In this document: positions 18,089 to 27,272 of the stretch, piece after piece
How the letters are laid out: the number at the start of each line of letters is the position of its first letter
How positions within the stretch are numbered: the first letter of the stretch is position 1
Assembly: GCA_017449485.1 (NCBI GenBank)
Contig: JAFTFP010000015.1
Coordinates: forward strand, 1-40,309
Reading direction: 5' to 3'
From: Lachnospiraceae bacterium
GTDB lineage: Bacteria; Bacillota; Clostridia; Lachnospirales; Lachnospiraceae
DNA length: 40,309 nt
Position numbers and translations under genes: made by a program
Notes under the pieces: model-generated
Seen by the model: the letters and a program-made list of their open reading frames with translations, nothing else
Database searches by the model: none
Told to the model about the DNA's origin: nothing

Positions 18089-19103
18089 GAAGTTTCAATT
18101 TGCAGTGCTGCCGGACGGCAGAGAAGTAGAGGCATATAAGATTACCAACTCCTTCGGCGAGTATGCAGTGATCCTGAATCTGGGTGCCGCGATCCAGGGC
18201 ATCTGGGTTCTGGACCGGGAAGGAAACATCGGACCGGTCGTACTTGGACCGGATCCGGGGACGGATCCCGCGGCGTATCGCAGAACAGGTTATGTCATGG
18301 GCCGCTGTGCCAACCGTATTGCCTACGGGCGGTTCGAGATTGACGGAAAAACTTATCAGCTGAAAACACCCAGAGGCGATCACCATCTGCACGGTGCGGA
18401 CGGCAATTTCTCCAAGCAGCTTTTCACAGGAGAACTGATAGAGAACGGCGTGGTGCTGACGCTGCATGACTCAGGGGAAGACGGCTGGGAATGCGGCGCC
18501 AGGGTGCAGATCACCTATACCTTAGGAGACGATCACGCACTGACCCTTGACTATCAGATCACCGCGGAGGGTAATACGGTCCTTTCCCCGACCAATCATG
18601 CCTACTTTAATCTGGAGATGCCCAGGGACGTGCTGGACACGAAGGTGAAACTGTACACAGATACCTACGCACCCAAGAGCCCGCTGGGCATGCCCGACGG
18701 AACCATCTTAAAGACCGCCGGTACGCCGCTGGATTTCACTGAGGAGCACACGATCCGGGAAGGACTTGCTTCGGATACAGACGGGTTCTTTACCGGCGAG
18801 GTTCCGGGCTATGATGACTTCTATGTCGTTCCCGGCGAAGGCATGCGGAAAATTGCGGAGGCCAAGGCGCCTTCAAACGGCAGGCATATGACTGTTTACA
18901 GCGATGCGGAGAGCCTGATCTTCTTTACGCCCACCAGGGATCATCAGAAAGTGGGAGAATATGAGCTGGACGGCTACACCTCCTTCTGTATGGAGATGCA
19001 ATTCGTGCCGAATGCGATCAACTGTCCCCAGTATTGCTCACCCGTCTTCCGGACGGGAGAGACGCTGCATACCCGAACCAGTTATGTGTTTGACATTGTC
19101 TGA
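18081..19103 (+). CDS. galM: Aldose 1-epimerase (mutarotase)
   Basis: A 340-residue enzyme that interconverts alpha and beta anomers of free aldoses such as glucose and galactose. The family landmarks are present in order: NRIAYGRFEIDGKTYQL (78-94), the HHLHG substrate motif (H101, H104), SPTNHAYFNL with catalytic H173, and MEMQFVPNA with the likely catalytic base E305. No signal peptide is seen, so it is cytoplasmic. It overlaps the surface protein gene by 8 nt (the ATG lies inside the last codons), which implies coupled translation even though the two proteins have no obvious shared function. A strong terminator follows. Confidence 0.93.
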   Translation: MTEKFQFAVLPDGREVEAYKITNSFGEYAVILNLGAAIQGIWVLDREGNIGPVVLGPDPGTDPAAYRRTGYVMGRCANRIAYGRFEIDGKTYQLKTPRGDHHLHGADGNFSKQLFTGELIENGVVLTLHDSGEDGWECGARVQITYTLGDDHALTLDYQITAEGNTVLSPTNHAYFNLEMPRDVLDTKVKLYTDTYAPKSPLGMPDGTILKTAGTPLDFTEEHTIREGLASDTDGFFTGEVPGYDDFYVVPGEGMRKIAEAKAPSNGRHMTVYSDAESLIFFTPTRDHQKVGEYELDGYTSFCMEMQFVPNAINCPQYCSPVFRTGETLHTRTSYVFDIV

Positions 19104-19154
19104 CCGGCAGCGCCGAAAGACACAGACATCGCGCTGAAATAATAAGGCATAAAG

Positions 19155-19179
19155 AAAGGGCAGCTTCACGCTGCCCTTT
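19155..19179. terminator. Bidirectional terminator between galM and GH5
   Basis: AAAGGGCAGC-TTCAC-GCTGCCCTTT is a perfect 10-bp stem with a 5-nt loop; T residues close the plus-strand side and A residues become U on the minus strand. It separates the convergent galM (stop 19103) and GH5 (stop 19191) genes. Confidence 0.85.
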
Positions 19180-19190
19180 GCTTATCAGGC

Positions 19191-20561
19191 TTATTTACCG
19201 TAGACAGCCATGATCGCATCGACCACCGGCTCGGAATACCAGGTGCAGTCGTGGCGGTTGAAGATTGCGAACTGCTCGTTGCCGTCGGTGTAGCAGCCGT
19301 TATCCCACCAGACACAGACGATGCCGTTCTCCTTGGCTTCCTCGAGATAATGCGTCACCCATCTGGCGACGTCTTCGTCGTTGCCGTCCTTGTTCTGTGC
19401 GCCGTACTCGGTGATCAGGACGGGGATGCCTTTATCCAGGAAAATGCGCTTTAAGTCACTGATGACTTTATCGATCTCATAATTATGTGATCCGTCCCAC
19501 TCAGAAAGTGCCCAGTCGGCATCTACCTTGTAGGTAAAGCCATAAGGTGTATACGCATGGATCGAGACAGCAATGTGATCATCCTCCGGGATTTTCAGAC
19601 TGCCGATGGTCTGGATGACTGCGGAAGAGGCAAAGCTGGTAATCAGCAGAAGACGTTTCTCGTTGTTTCCGCCGGTCGCGCGTACAGTATCGACGAACTC
19701 CTGATTCAGCCGGGTCAGGCAGGCACGGCCTTCGCTGGTGCCGCCGTTCCATTCATTCGGTCCATCCTTCACGCGGGGCTCATTGAGTCCGTCAAAAATC
19801 AGATGGTCGCCATAGTCCTTGAACCGCTCCGCAATCTGTGTCCAGAGTGCGATATGCTGAGCGCTGACCGCTTCGATGTGGGCATCGTCCAGAATACGCC
19901 AGGCTTCTTCATGGTGAGAATCAAGAATGACAAACATGCCGTCGTCGATGGCATAGTCAACCACTTCCTGAACCCGGTTCATCCATTCCTCATCGACTGT
20001 ATAATCCGGCGCAGCACCCATATGAGGTCCCCACGTGACAGGAATCCGGATTACATTGAATCCGCGGCCGCTGATGGTGTCAATCATTTCCTTTGTTGTG
20101 GCAGGATTGCCCCAGGATGTTTCGGTATCCAGCCCGGTGCCGTCATAGGCGTCCAGAGAATTACCCAGGTTCCAGCCGGTATTCATTTCCGCGATCAGTT
20201 CTGCGGGCGTCAGGTCTCTCATTTCGTTTCCTCCGGCAGAGGCAGCTTCTTCAGATGCCTCTTCAGGTTCTTCTGCAGCTTCCGTCCCGGTTTCTGCCGC
20301 TGCCTCTTCAGAAGCTTCAGCTTCGATTGCTTCTGCCGCAGCTTCCGTCCCGGCTTCAGCTTCTTCAGCTCCTTCTACAGACGCTTCCGCGGACTCCTCT
20401 GCAGGCGCTTCTTCCTCGGCTGCCGGTTCTTCTGCGGGTGCTTCTTCCGCGGCGGGAGCTGACTGGGCAGCCGGCGCAGCCGGAACAGCAGCACAGCCTG
20501 CAGTCAGGACACAGCATGAGGCAAGGACAGCAGAGAACAGCCTCAGAGTTTTTCTTTTCAT
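19191..20561 (-). CDS. GH5 endoglucanase lipoprotein (GH5_4-like)
   Basis: A 456-residue secreted, lipid-anchored beta-1,4-glucanase. The signal peptide ends in a lipobox LTAGC (C23). A very long Glu/Ala/Pro-rich linker (~25-110) holds the enzyme away from the membrane. The catalytic domain (~115-456) has the GH5 motifs GWNLGNSLDA (129-138), IRIPVTWGPHMG, LDSHHEEAW, GLNEPRV with acid/base E261, and LITEYGAQ with nucleophile E385. The GWNLGNSLDA/ETSWGNP combination resembles subfamily 4 enzymes acting on cellulose, mixed-linkage glucan or xyloglucan; the exact substrate is not determined. It follows the AraC gene by 30 bp on the minus strand and has a good AGGAGG site. Likely role: first extracellular cut before uptake by the adjacent importers. 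Confidence 0.92.
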   Translation of the reverse strand: MKRKTLRLFSAVLASCCVLTAGCAAVPAAPAAQSAPAAEEAPAEEPAAEEEAPAEESAEASVEGAEEAEAGTEAAAEAIEAEASEEAAAETGTEAAEEPEEASEEAASAGGNEMRDLTPAELIAEMNTGWNLGNSLDAYDGTGLDTETSWGNPATTKEMIDTISGRGFNVIRIPVTWGPHMGAAPDYTVDEEWMNRVQEVVDYAIDDGMFVILDSHHEEAWRILDDAHIEAVSAQHIALWTQIAERFKDYGDHLIFDGLNEPRVKDGPNEWNGGTSEGRACLTRLNQEFVDTVRATGGNNEKRLLLITSFASSAVIQTIGSLKIPEDDHIAVSIHAYTPYGFTYKVDADWALSEWDGSHNYEIDKVISDLKRIFLDKGIPVLITEYGAQNKDGNDEDVARWVTHYLEEAKENGIVCVWWDNGCYTDGNEQFAIFNRHDCTWYSEPVVDAIMAVYGK

Positions 20562-20591
20562 AATATTTTCCTCCTGTTTATTAATTATTAT

Positions 20592-21545
20592 TCACCTGAG
20601 ATCTCCGTAGGCGGGAGAATACTGCTGGCGTCCGGAGAAGAGCGTGCGGTATTCACCCGGAGTACAACCGTTTTTCTGACGAAAAGTGCGGTTGAAGGTG
20701 GAGATACTCGAGAAGCCGGAGAGAAGAGCCACTTCTGTGATCGGCAGTTCGTTGGCAGCGAGCATGGCCTGTGCCGAGCGGATCCTCAGATCTGTCAGAT
20801 AATCATAGAAGTTGCAATTCATATACTCTTTAAATAACCTGGAAAAATGGTATTTGGAGAAACCGCTGATGACGGCTGCATCCTCTAATGTGATGGATTC
20901 AGTGTAGTGTTTGCTGATATAATCCAGCGCCCGGCCCAGCCGCTCATAATAGATCCGGCGCCGGTCAGGCGAGAGCTCGGGAAAAGGCTGCAGCGTGCTG
21001 ATGCTATGGCGCCCCAGCAGAGAGAAAATATGCAGCAGCCGCGAGTAAATGGAAAACTCATAGTAGTCTGCATCACCGAAGTATTCTGTCCAGATCTGTA
21101 CAAAATCCGAATAGACATCCCCGTATAACTGTCCGTGCGTCGCCTCGCTGATCAGAAGAGGATTCTTCAGAAGGGTCTGCATGCTGACATAATCCCGAAG
21201 CGAATCAAAGATTTCAACATTGAACAGACAGATAAACCGCGCTCCACTTTCCGGTGCAATCAGTGTGTGCATGGCGCGCGGCGGAATAAACAGAATATCT
21301 CCGGGAACAATATGATAAGAAACCTGATCGATGACCGCATCATAGCAGTTTTCGATCGGAACAATTACTTCCAGTGTCCGGTGCCAATGTGCCTCAAAGC
21401 CATCAGTCTGTTCATTATGCCAGATCCGGATGGAGCCGCCTTTCGGGAAGATATTCTTTTCAAGCCTGGACTCCACCGTCCGGGCGACAAAATCCCGATT
21501 CTGCTGATAATAATTCAGTTCCGGTCTTCTGCTTCTTCTGTCCAT
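20592..21545 (-). CDS. AraC-family regulator of the GH5/GH10 locus
   Basis: A 317-residue regulator with an N-terminal cupin (HWHRTLEVIVPIENCYDAV, then GDILFIPPRAMHTLI), a helical middle and a C-terminal AraC/XylS domain (~215-310) with the two HTH units ITLEDAAVISGFSKYHFSRL and ITEVALLSGFSSISTFNRTF. The start ATG (21543-21545) has GGGGAAA just upstream. It is upstream of and in line with GH5 and divergent from GH10. It could therefore control both the GH5 operon (including itself) and the GH10-transporter run from the 324-bp AT-rich interval. The inducer is probably an oligosaccharide (inference). Confidence 0.9.
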   Translation of the reverse strand: MDRRSRRPELNYYQQNRDFVARTVESRLEKNIFPKGGSIRIWHNEQTDGFEAHWHRTLEVIVPIENCYDAVIDQVSYHIVPGDILFIPPRAMHTLIAPESGARFICLFNVEIFDSLRDYVSMQTLLKNPLLISEATHGQLYGDVYSDFVQIWTEYFGDADYYEFSIYSRLLHIFSLLGRHSISTLQPFPELSPDRRRIYYERLGRALDYISKHYTESITLEDAAVISGFSKYHFSRLFKEYMNCNFYDYLTDLRIRSAQAMLAANELPITEVALLSGFSSISTFNRTFRQKNGCTPGEYRTLFSGRQQYSPAYGDLR

Positions 21546-21869
21546 TTTCCCCTGTCAATTTATTAAAACCACTCAGATTTTGCTCTTATCAATAGTACAA
21601 CAAATCAGTTGGAATCAAAACAATTTTATTATTCGAGCAGAAATGAAAGCTCTTACATGGACGAATATGTGAAAATTGCACAAAGGCAAGAAGCAAAATT
21701 TGGCAGGAAGATCGCAATATTTGCAAAACCCGGTGCAAGAAATGGGAAGTAAACGTTTGAAATAATGAATAAGATTGAATATGGAAGAGCTTATGCCTGC
21801 GCAGCAAGGGATCATTCCGGCTCAAAATCAATATGAAACCGGCATTTTTAAGCCGTTTGGAGGACTTGA
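21546..21869. promoter_or_regulatory. AT-rich divergent control region, 324 bp
   Basis: No gene is seen here. The stretch is notably richer in A and T than its flanks and holds many TTGC/GCAA half-sites, including the dyad TTGCA-N8-TGCAA (21721-21738), which could be regulator sites. I find no convincing -35/-10 pair on either strand, consistent with promoters that need the AraC activator. A weak imperfect dyad (AAACCGGC ... GCCGTTT, 21836-21857) precedes the GH10 ribosome site GGAGG (21859-21863). Confidence 0.45.
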
Positions 21870-23291
21870 ATGAAGTTCAGAAAATCTGCATCAGCCCTTT
21901 TGGCTATATTGCTGATTACGATGTGCGGATGCGCTTATTCTGCAGTTCCGGCACAGGCTCCTGAGCAGACGGCGGCGGAAGATTCGTCGCCTGCAGAAGA
22001 AATGGAGACTGCCACGGAAGAAGCGGATGAGACGGCAGCGCTCGAAGAAGAGAACCCGGAGGATGAAACGATGCAGGAACTGCAGCAGGATATTCCTATA
22101 TTGCGGGACAGTGTGGAAAAGACACTGGGCTGCCGCATCGGCTGTGCGATCACCGGCAGCGAGCCCTGGGACGAAGGTGTGTGGAACATCGTGACCACGC
22201 ATTTCAGTGCTGTTACCCTCGGCAACGAGCTGAAACCGGATGCGCTGTTCGGATACAGTGTCAGTCACTGCCCGGGAACAGAAGAGGCACAGCTGAACGG
22301 AGAGACCATCGTGGTACCGAAAATGGATTTCTCCCGGGCGGAAGCAATTCTGGACAAGGTCCTGGCCTGGAACGAGGAACATCCCGACCGCGTCATTCAG
22401 GTCCGGGGGCATGTGCTGGTCTGGCACTCACAGACACCGGAGTGGTTCTTCCATGAAGACTATATCAAGAGCAAGCCGTATGTCACACCGGAAGAGATGA
22501 ACAAGCGGCTGGAGTGGTATATCCGCACAGTCCTGACACATTTTGCCGGAGAAGACAGCAGATACAAAGGTCTGTTCTATGGATGGGACGTCGTGAATGA
22601 AGCTGTCTCGGATGGATCAGGTTCTTACCGGACAGATGCGGAAAATCCGAAGGAAAGCCTCACAGAGGACCGGCATGGCAGCAACTCGAGCTGGTGGCAT
22701 GTTTACCAGAGCGAAGAATATATTCTGAACGCGTTCCTCTATGCCAATAAGTACGCGCCGGCGGAGCTGGAGCTCTATTACAACGATTACAACGAGTGTG
22801 ATGTGAAGAAACGAAACGGCATTCTCAAGCTGCTGACCGCGGTGAAGGAACTGGAGGGAGCACCCGGCGAGGGCACCCGGATTGACGCCATGGGCATGCA
22901 GGGACACTACAGCCTGACTTCACCGAACTCTACGGCCGTATCCGCTTCGATTAAAGCGTATGGCGATGTGGTGGGCAATGTTCAGATTACCGAATGGGAT
23001 ATGCGCGCCAGCGATACATTCGACGGCAGCGAGGCATCGCTGGCTGAAGAATATGAGAAACAGAGAAAAATCTACAACCTGGAATACTACGCGCTGAAGG
23101 CTGCCCAGAACGCGGGCGACGCCAACATTACGGGCATTACCTTCTGGGGCACCATTGATCCGTATTCCTGGCTGCAGTCGAGATCCAATGTGGGCGGCGG
23201 AAATACGACGGGACTCTCCCAGTGCCCGCTGCTGTTTGACGGAGCCTATCAGCCCAAACCGGCATTTTTCGTTTTTGCTTCGGAAAGATAA
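21870..23291 (+). CDS. GH10 endo-beta-1,4-xylanase lipoprotein
   Basis: A 473-residue secreted, membrane-tethered xylanase. Signal peptide with lipobox-like MCGC (C21), an acidic Glu/Ala-rich linker (~28-72), then a complete GH10 barrel (~80-473). Family motifs: HFSAVTLGNELKPD (111-124), RGHVLVWHSQTPEWFF (179-194), WDVVNEAVSDG with acid/base E244, YYNDYNE (303-309), and QITEWDMRA with nucleophile E375. Start: GGAGG 6 nt upstream. No separate carbohydrate-binding module is present; the long linker may substitute by reaching out from the cell. It is divergent from the AraC-GH5 pair and only 9 bp upstream of the giant solute-binding protein gene, so xylan cutting and uptake are probably cotranscribed. 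Confidence 0.94.
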   Translation: MKFRKSASALLAILLITMCGCAYSAVPAQAPEQTAAEDSSPAEEMETATEEADETAALEEENPEDETMQELQQDIPILRDSVEKTLGCRIGCAITGSEPWDEGVWNIVTTHFSAVTLGNELKPDALFGYSVSHCPGTEEAQLNGETIVVPKMDFSRAEAILDKVLAWNEEHPDRVIQVRGHVLVWHSQTPEWFFHEDYIKSKPYVTPEEMNKRLEWYIRTVLTHFAGEDSRYKGLFYGWDVVNEAVSDGSGSYRTDAENPKESLTEDRHGSNSSWWHVYQSEEYILNAFLYANKYAPAELELYYNDYNECDVKKRNGILKLLTAVKELEGAPGEGTRIDAMGMQGHYSLTSPNSTAVSASIKAYGDVVGNVQITEWDMRASDTFDGSEASLAEEYEKQRKIYNLEYYALKAAQNAGDANITGITFWGTIDPYSWLQSRSNVGGGNTTGLSQCPLLFDGAYQPKPAFFVFASER

Positions 23292-23300
23292 GAGAGAACT

Positions 23301-26264
23301 ATGAACAAACTGAGAAAGCTGCTGATTACATTGCTTGTTCTGGCCGCACTGGTGCTGCTGTGCGTCTTTCTTTCTTCGCGCAGACAGGAGGACTTCCATG
23401 AGAAATATGCGGGAGTCGATCTGAGCCAGGAGATTATCGGACTGGAGCGGCAGGGCACCTACGGCGGTTACCTCAGTGCGCACGATGCGTCCGCACTTCC
23501 CGCAGAAGACATCGCAGTCAGCCTGGCTGATTTTACAGTTGCTGAAGGGGATGCCCATGAGCAGGAAGATCCCTCCGGTACGCGCGGGAACGTGCTTTTC
23601 ACAGACAGCGGATCAGAAGTGACCTGGTCGGTCAATGCCCCGGAGGCGGGCTTCTACAACCTCTATCTTGAATATTATCTCCCGGAATCCAAGGGCGTTC
23701 CTGCTGAGCGCACAGTGCTGATCAATGGCGAGCTTCCTTTTGAGGATGCCCGCAATATTTCCTTTACAAGAATCTGGACCGACGGCGGCGAAATCCGCAC
23801 AGATAATCAGGGCAACCAGATCCGTCCCAGACAGATTGAGCGCTATGACTGGCAGAGCGCTTTCTTCCGTGATGACATCGGCTTTATCACGGAGCCATAC
23901 CGGTTCTGGCTGGAACAGGGCGCGAATGAGCTGACTTTGATTGCCGACAACGAGCCGATGCTGATCGGAGGCCTTACTTTTGCAGCGGTGCGGCAGGAGA
24001 GAGATTATCAGCAGTATCTGTCCGACTATGCGGGTGCAACGGATGCCGGCAGCGCAGACTTCCTGTCCGTGATCCAGGGAGAGGATTCCTCCGTCCGTTC
24101 TGAGTCCTCTCTTTATGCAAAATATGACCGCTCGTCTCCGACGACGGTGCCGAACTCTGTCACGCATACGATTCTCAATTACATCGGCGGCGACAGCTGG
24201 CGGAGCGCCGGACAGTGGATCGAGTGGGATTTTGAAGTGCCGGCGGACGGCTGGTACCACATCATGGTCAAGGGCCGTCAGAATTACTCAAGAGGTTCTG
24301 TTTCCAACCGCAAGCTCCTGATTGACGGCGAGGTGCCTTTCACAGAGGTCGAGGAAATCTCCTTCCCGTACGCCAATGACTGGAACTGCCGGAAGCTGAC
24401 GGATGGAAGCGGAGAGGAGTATCGTTTCTATCTGAAGGGCGGAAAGCATACAATCCGCCTGGAGGCGACTCTCGGCGGTATGGGAACGATTCTGGAGGAT
24501 CTGGAGGATTCCACTTTCCGGCTGAATCAGATCTATCGCCGCATTCTGGTCTACACCGGTGCGAATCCGGATCCGTACCGGGATTATCACATCGATACCA
24601 ACTATCCGGAAATCATGCAGGCAATGTCGCTGGAATCCAAGCGGCTGTATAAGATCGTGGATGACATGGTGGCTTACAGCGGACAGCTGGCAGACAACAT
24701 CGCCAGTGCGCAGACCGTGGCGCAGCAGCTCGAGCGCTTCTGCAATAAGCCGCAGAAAATCACCACGGAGTTTGTTTCCTTCAAGGACAATGTGACAGCG
24801 CTGGGCACCGCTTCTCTGAATATGAGTGAGTCCAAGATGGACGTGGATTACCTGGTCGTTTCAGGTGTGGACGCTCAGGTTCCGGTTGACCGCGCGGGCT
24901 TCTTCTCGAAGATCTTCCATGAGATCAAATCCTTCGGCGCTTCCTTCGTCGTCGATTACAATGCAGTCGGTGATGTCTATGACGAAAACGGGCAGGATCA
25001 GGTCGTCAAGGTCTGGGTACTGACCGGCCGCGATCAGGGAACCATTCTCAAGGCGATGGTAGATGACGAGTTTACACCGGAGACCGGCGTAAAAGTGAAT
25101 GTCGAGATCATCGATCCTTCCGCACTTCTGAACGCAGTGCTGGCAGGGCGGGGCCCGAACGTCGCACTGTCTGTCGGTGCGGACCAGCCTGTCAACTATG
25201 CGCTCCGCGGCGCCGCAGAGGATATTACCCAGTTCAAGGACTGGGAAGAGGTCATGGCCCACTATTCACCCAGCTCCTATGAACAGTACAAGCTGGACGG
25301 ACATATCTACGGCGTGCCGGAGACACAGACCTTCAATGTGATGTTCTACCGGAAGGACGTGCTGGATGAGCTGGGACTGACAACACCGGATACCTGGCAG
25401 GAGCTGATTGAGATGCTGCCCACTATTCAGGGCAACAATCTTTCGATCGGTATTCCGACGGCGGCCGGAAGCAACGCAGCTGCAGCCGCCTCGACTTCCA
25501 CGATGTCGAACATCCCGGATCTGTCGATGTACTTCTCGCTGCTGTATCAATATGGCGGCGATATGTATAACGAAGCCGGCACCCGCACCACCGTGGATTC
25601 GGAAGCCGGTGTCCGCGCCTTTGATGATTATGTGCGCTACTTCAACGACTATGGAATTCCGACGGTCTATGATTTCGTCAGCCGCTTCCGCTCAGGCGAG
25701 ATGCCGATCGGCATCGCCGCGTATTCTACCTACAACACGCTGATGGTCTCCGCACCGGAGATCCGCGGACTGTGGGACTTCACACTGATTCCGGGAACCA
25801 TGCGGAAGCAGAGTGATGGAAGCGAGTATCTGGACCGGTCTGATTTCATCACCGGCAGCGCGACCATGATGATCCGCACCGAGGATGAGAGCCTGCGGCA
25901 GGCCTCCTGGGAGTTCATGAAATGGTGGGCGAAGCCCGAGACCCAGATCCGCTTCGGACGCGAGATCGAAGCACTGCTGGGATCCTCCGCGCGGTACGCA
26001 ACAGCCAACCGGGACGCCTTCACCAATCTGTCCTGGAGTGCCGATGACATTGCAGTTCTTAATGCGCAGTGGGATGAGACGGTCGGCATCCGGGAGGTGC
26101 CGGGCGGCTACTTCACCGGACGCCACATTTCCAATGCCATCCGGAAAGTCATCAATGAGAAGACAGATTCCCGCGAGACCATCATCGATTATTCCATTCT
26201 GATTGATGAAGAAATCAGAAAGAAGCGGATCGAATTCGGTATGCCGGTGGATGCGGAAAGATAA
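23301..26264 (+). CDS. Membrane-anchored ABC solute-binding protein with two N-terminal beta-sandwich modules
   Basis: A 987-residue protein, twice the usual size for this family. A signal anchor (~7-25) without a proper lipobox is followed by two related beta-sandwich modules (~75-232 and ~255-395). Both carry the pattern W-x-V/F-x-x-P-x-x-G-x-Y, then I-x-GE-x-PF and ISF, like carbohydrate-binding modules. A predicted helical region (~430-550) comes next, then a family 1 extracellular solute-binding domain (~565-975; KVWVLTGRDQG, LAGRGPNVALSVG, YGVPETQTFNVMFYRKD, GLTTPDTWQELIEML). The binding domain should capture oligosaccharides for the two permeases that follow; the front modules may hold polymers near the membrane. 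The start is ATG 23301 with a modest GAGAGA site, 9 bp after GH10. Confidence 0.85.
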   Translation: MNKLRKLLITLLVLAALVLLCVFLSSRRQEDFHEKYAGVDLSQEIIGLERQGTYGGYLSAHDASALPAEDIAVSLADFTVAEGDAHEQEDPSGTRGNVLFTDSGSEVTWSVNAPEAGFYNLYLEYYLPESKGVPAERTVLINGELPFEDARNISFTRIWTDGGEIRTDNQGNQIRPRQIERYDWQSAFFRDDIGFITEPYRFWLEQGANELTLIADNEPMLIGGLTFAAVRQERDYQQYLSDYAGATDAGSADFLSVIQGEDSSVRSESSLYAKYDRSSPTTVPNSVTHTILNYIGGDSWRSAGQWIEWDFEVPADGWYHIMVKGRQNYSRGSVSNRKLLIDGEVPFTEVEEISFPYANDWNCRKLTDGSGEEYRFYLKGGKHTIRLEATLGGMGTILEDLEDSTFRLNQIYRRILVYTGANPDPYRDYHIDTNYPEIMQAMSLESKRLYKIVDDMVAYSGQLADNIASAQTVAQQLERFCNKPQKITTEFVSFKDNVTALGTASLNMSESKMDVDYLVVSGVDAQVPVDRAGFFSKIFHEIKSFGASFVVDYNAVGDVYDENGQDQVVKVWVLTGRDQGTILKAMVDDEFTPETGVKVNVEIIDPSALLNAVLAGRGPNVALSVGADQPVNYALRGAAEDITQFKDWEEVMAHYSPSSYEQYKLDGHIYGVPETQTFNVMFYRKDVLDELGLTTPDTWQELIEMLPTIQGNNLSIGIPTAAGSNAAAAASTSTMSNIPDLSMYFSLLYQYGGDMYNEAGTRTTVDSEAGVRAFDDYVRYFNDYGIPTVYDFVSRFRSGEMPIGIAAYSTYNTLMVSAPEIRGLWDFTLIPGTMRKQSDGSEYLDRSDFITGSATMMIRTEDESLRQASWEFMKWWAKPETQIRFGREIEALLGSSARYATANRDAFTNLSWSADDIAVLNAQWDETVGIREVPGGYFTGRHISNAIRKVINEKTDSRETIIDYSILIDEEIRKKRIEFGMPVDAER

Positions 26265-26332
26265 CACCGGGCACAGAAATAACGGATATGAAAGTTTAAG
26301 TTGTCAACAGGACCTGAAAGGGCACGACAGAC

Positions 26333-27271
26333 ATGAAAGAATATCTGCACAAATATATCGAGCTCAGAAAGCATGACATGCAGGTGGCAGTACGGAAGGC
26401 CAAGGCCAGAAAGATGTGCTATCTGTTCCTGGCGCCGTATGCGATTCTGTTCACTATGTTTTTCGTATTTCCGGTCGTGGCGTCGATCTGGTACAGCTTC
26501 ACTTATTACAACATTCTCGAGCCGCCGCGCTTCATCGGCCTGCAGAACTATATCAACCTGATTCTGCAGGATGATATCTTCCTGATCGGCGTCAAGAACA
26601 CGCTGATGATCGCCGTGATCACAGGACCGCTCGGATACATCCTGTCGTTCCTGTTTGCCTGGCTGATCAACGAGCTGCCCCGCTGGATCCGGAGCATTGC
26701 CGTTATCGTCTTCTACGCACCTTCCATCGCCGGCAACTGCTACGTGATCTTCTCGGTCTTCTTCCGCGGCGACGCGTACGGCTATGTCAACGCGCTGCTG
26801 ATGAATGTGGGCATCATCGATTCGCCCAAGCTGTGGCTGATCGATCCGACCTACATGCTGCCGATCTGTATGCTCGTCATTCTCTGGATGAGTCTGGGCA
26901 CCGGCTTCCTGTCCTTCGTCGCAGGTCTGCAGGGTGTCGACCGCTCCCAGTTTGAAGCCGGCTACATGGACGGCGTGAAGAACCGCTGGCAGGAGCTGTG
27001 GTACATCACCCTGCCCAACATGAAGCCGATGCTGATGTTCGGTGCGGTCATGTCCATCACCCAGGCATTCGGCGTAGCGGATGTCACAATGGCACTCTGC
27101 GGCTACCCCAGTACGGACTACGCAGCCCGGACGATCGTGACTCACCTGTTTGACTACGGCTTCTCGCGTTTTGAAATGGGATATGCCTGTGCGATTGCGA
27201 CCATCCTGTTTCTGATGATGATCCTCTGCAACAAAGCGATTCAGAGTCTGTTAAGGAGAGTAGGAACCTGA
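26333..27271 (+). CDS. Sugar ABC transporter permease 1 (first pair)
   Basis: A 312-residue MalF/UgpA-type inner-membrane permease with about six hydrophobic segments and a long basic N-terminus. The cytoplasmic EAA loop, which contacts the ATPase, is EAGYMDG at about 208-214 followed by YITLPNMKPML. It would form a heterodimer with the next gene product, separated by a single base, and accept sugar from the large upstream binding protein. No ATP-binding protein is encoded nearby. The 68-bp gap before the gene shows AAAGGG near the start and no terminator, so it should be cotranscribed with the binding protein. Confidence 0.92.
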   Translation: MKEYLHKYIELRKHDMQVAVRKAKARKMCYLFLAPYAILFTMFFVFPVVASIWYSFTYYNILEPPRFIGLQNYINLILQDDIFLIGVKNTLMIAVITGPLGYILSFLFAWLINELPRWIRSIAVIVFYAPSIAGNCYVIFSVFFRGDAYGYVNALLMNVGIIDSPKLWLIDPTYMLPICMLVILWMSLGTGFLSFVAGLQGVDRSQFEAGYMDGVKNRWQELWYITLPNMKPMLMFGAVMSITQAFGVADVTMALCGYPSTDYAARTIVTHLFDYGFSRFEMGYACAIATILFLMMILCNKAIQSLLRRVGT

Positions 27272-27272
27272 T

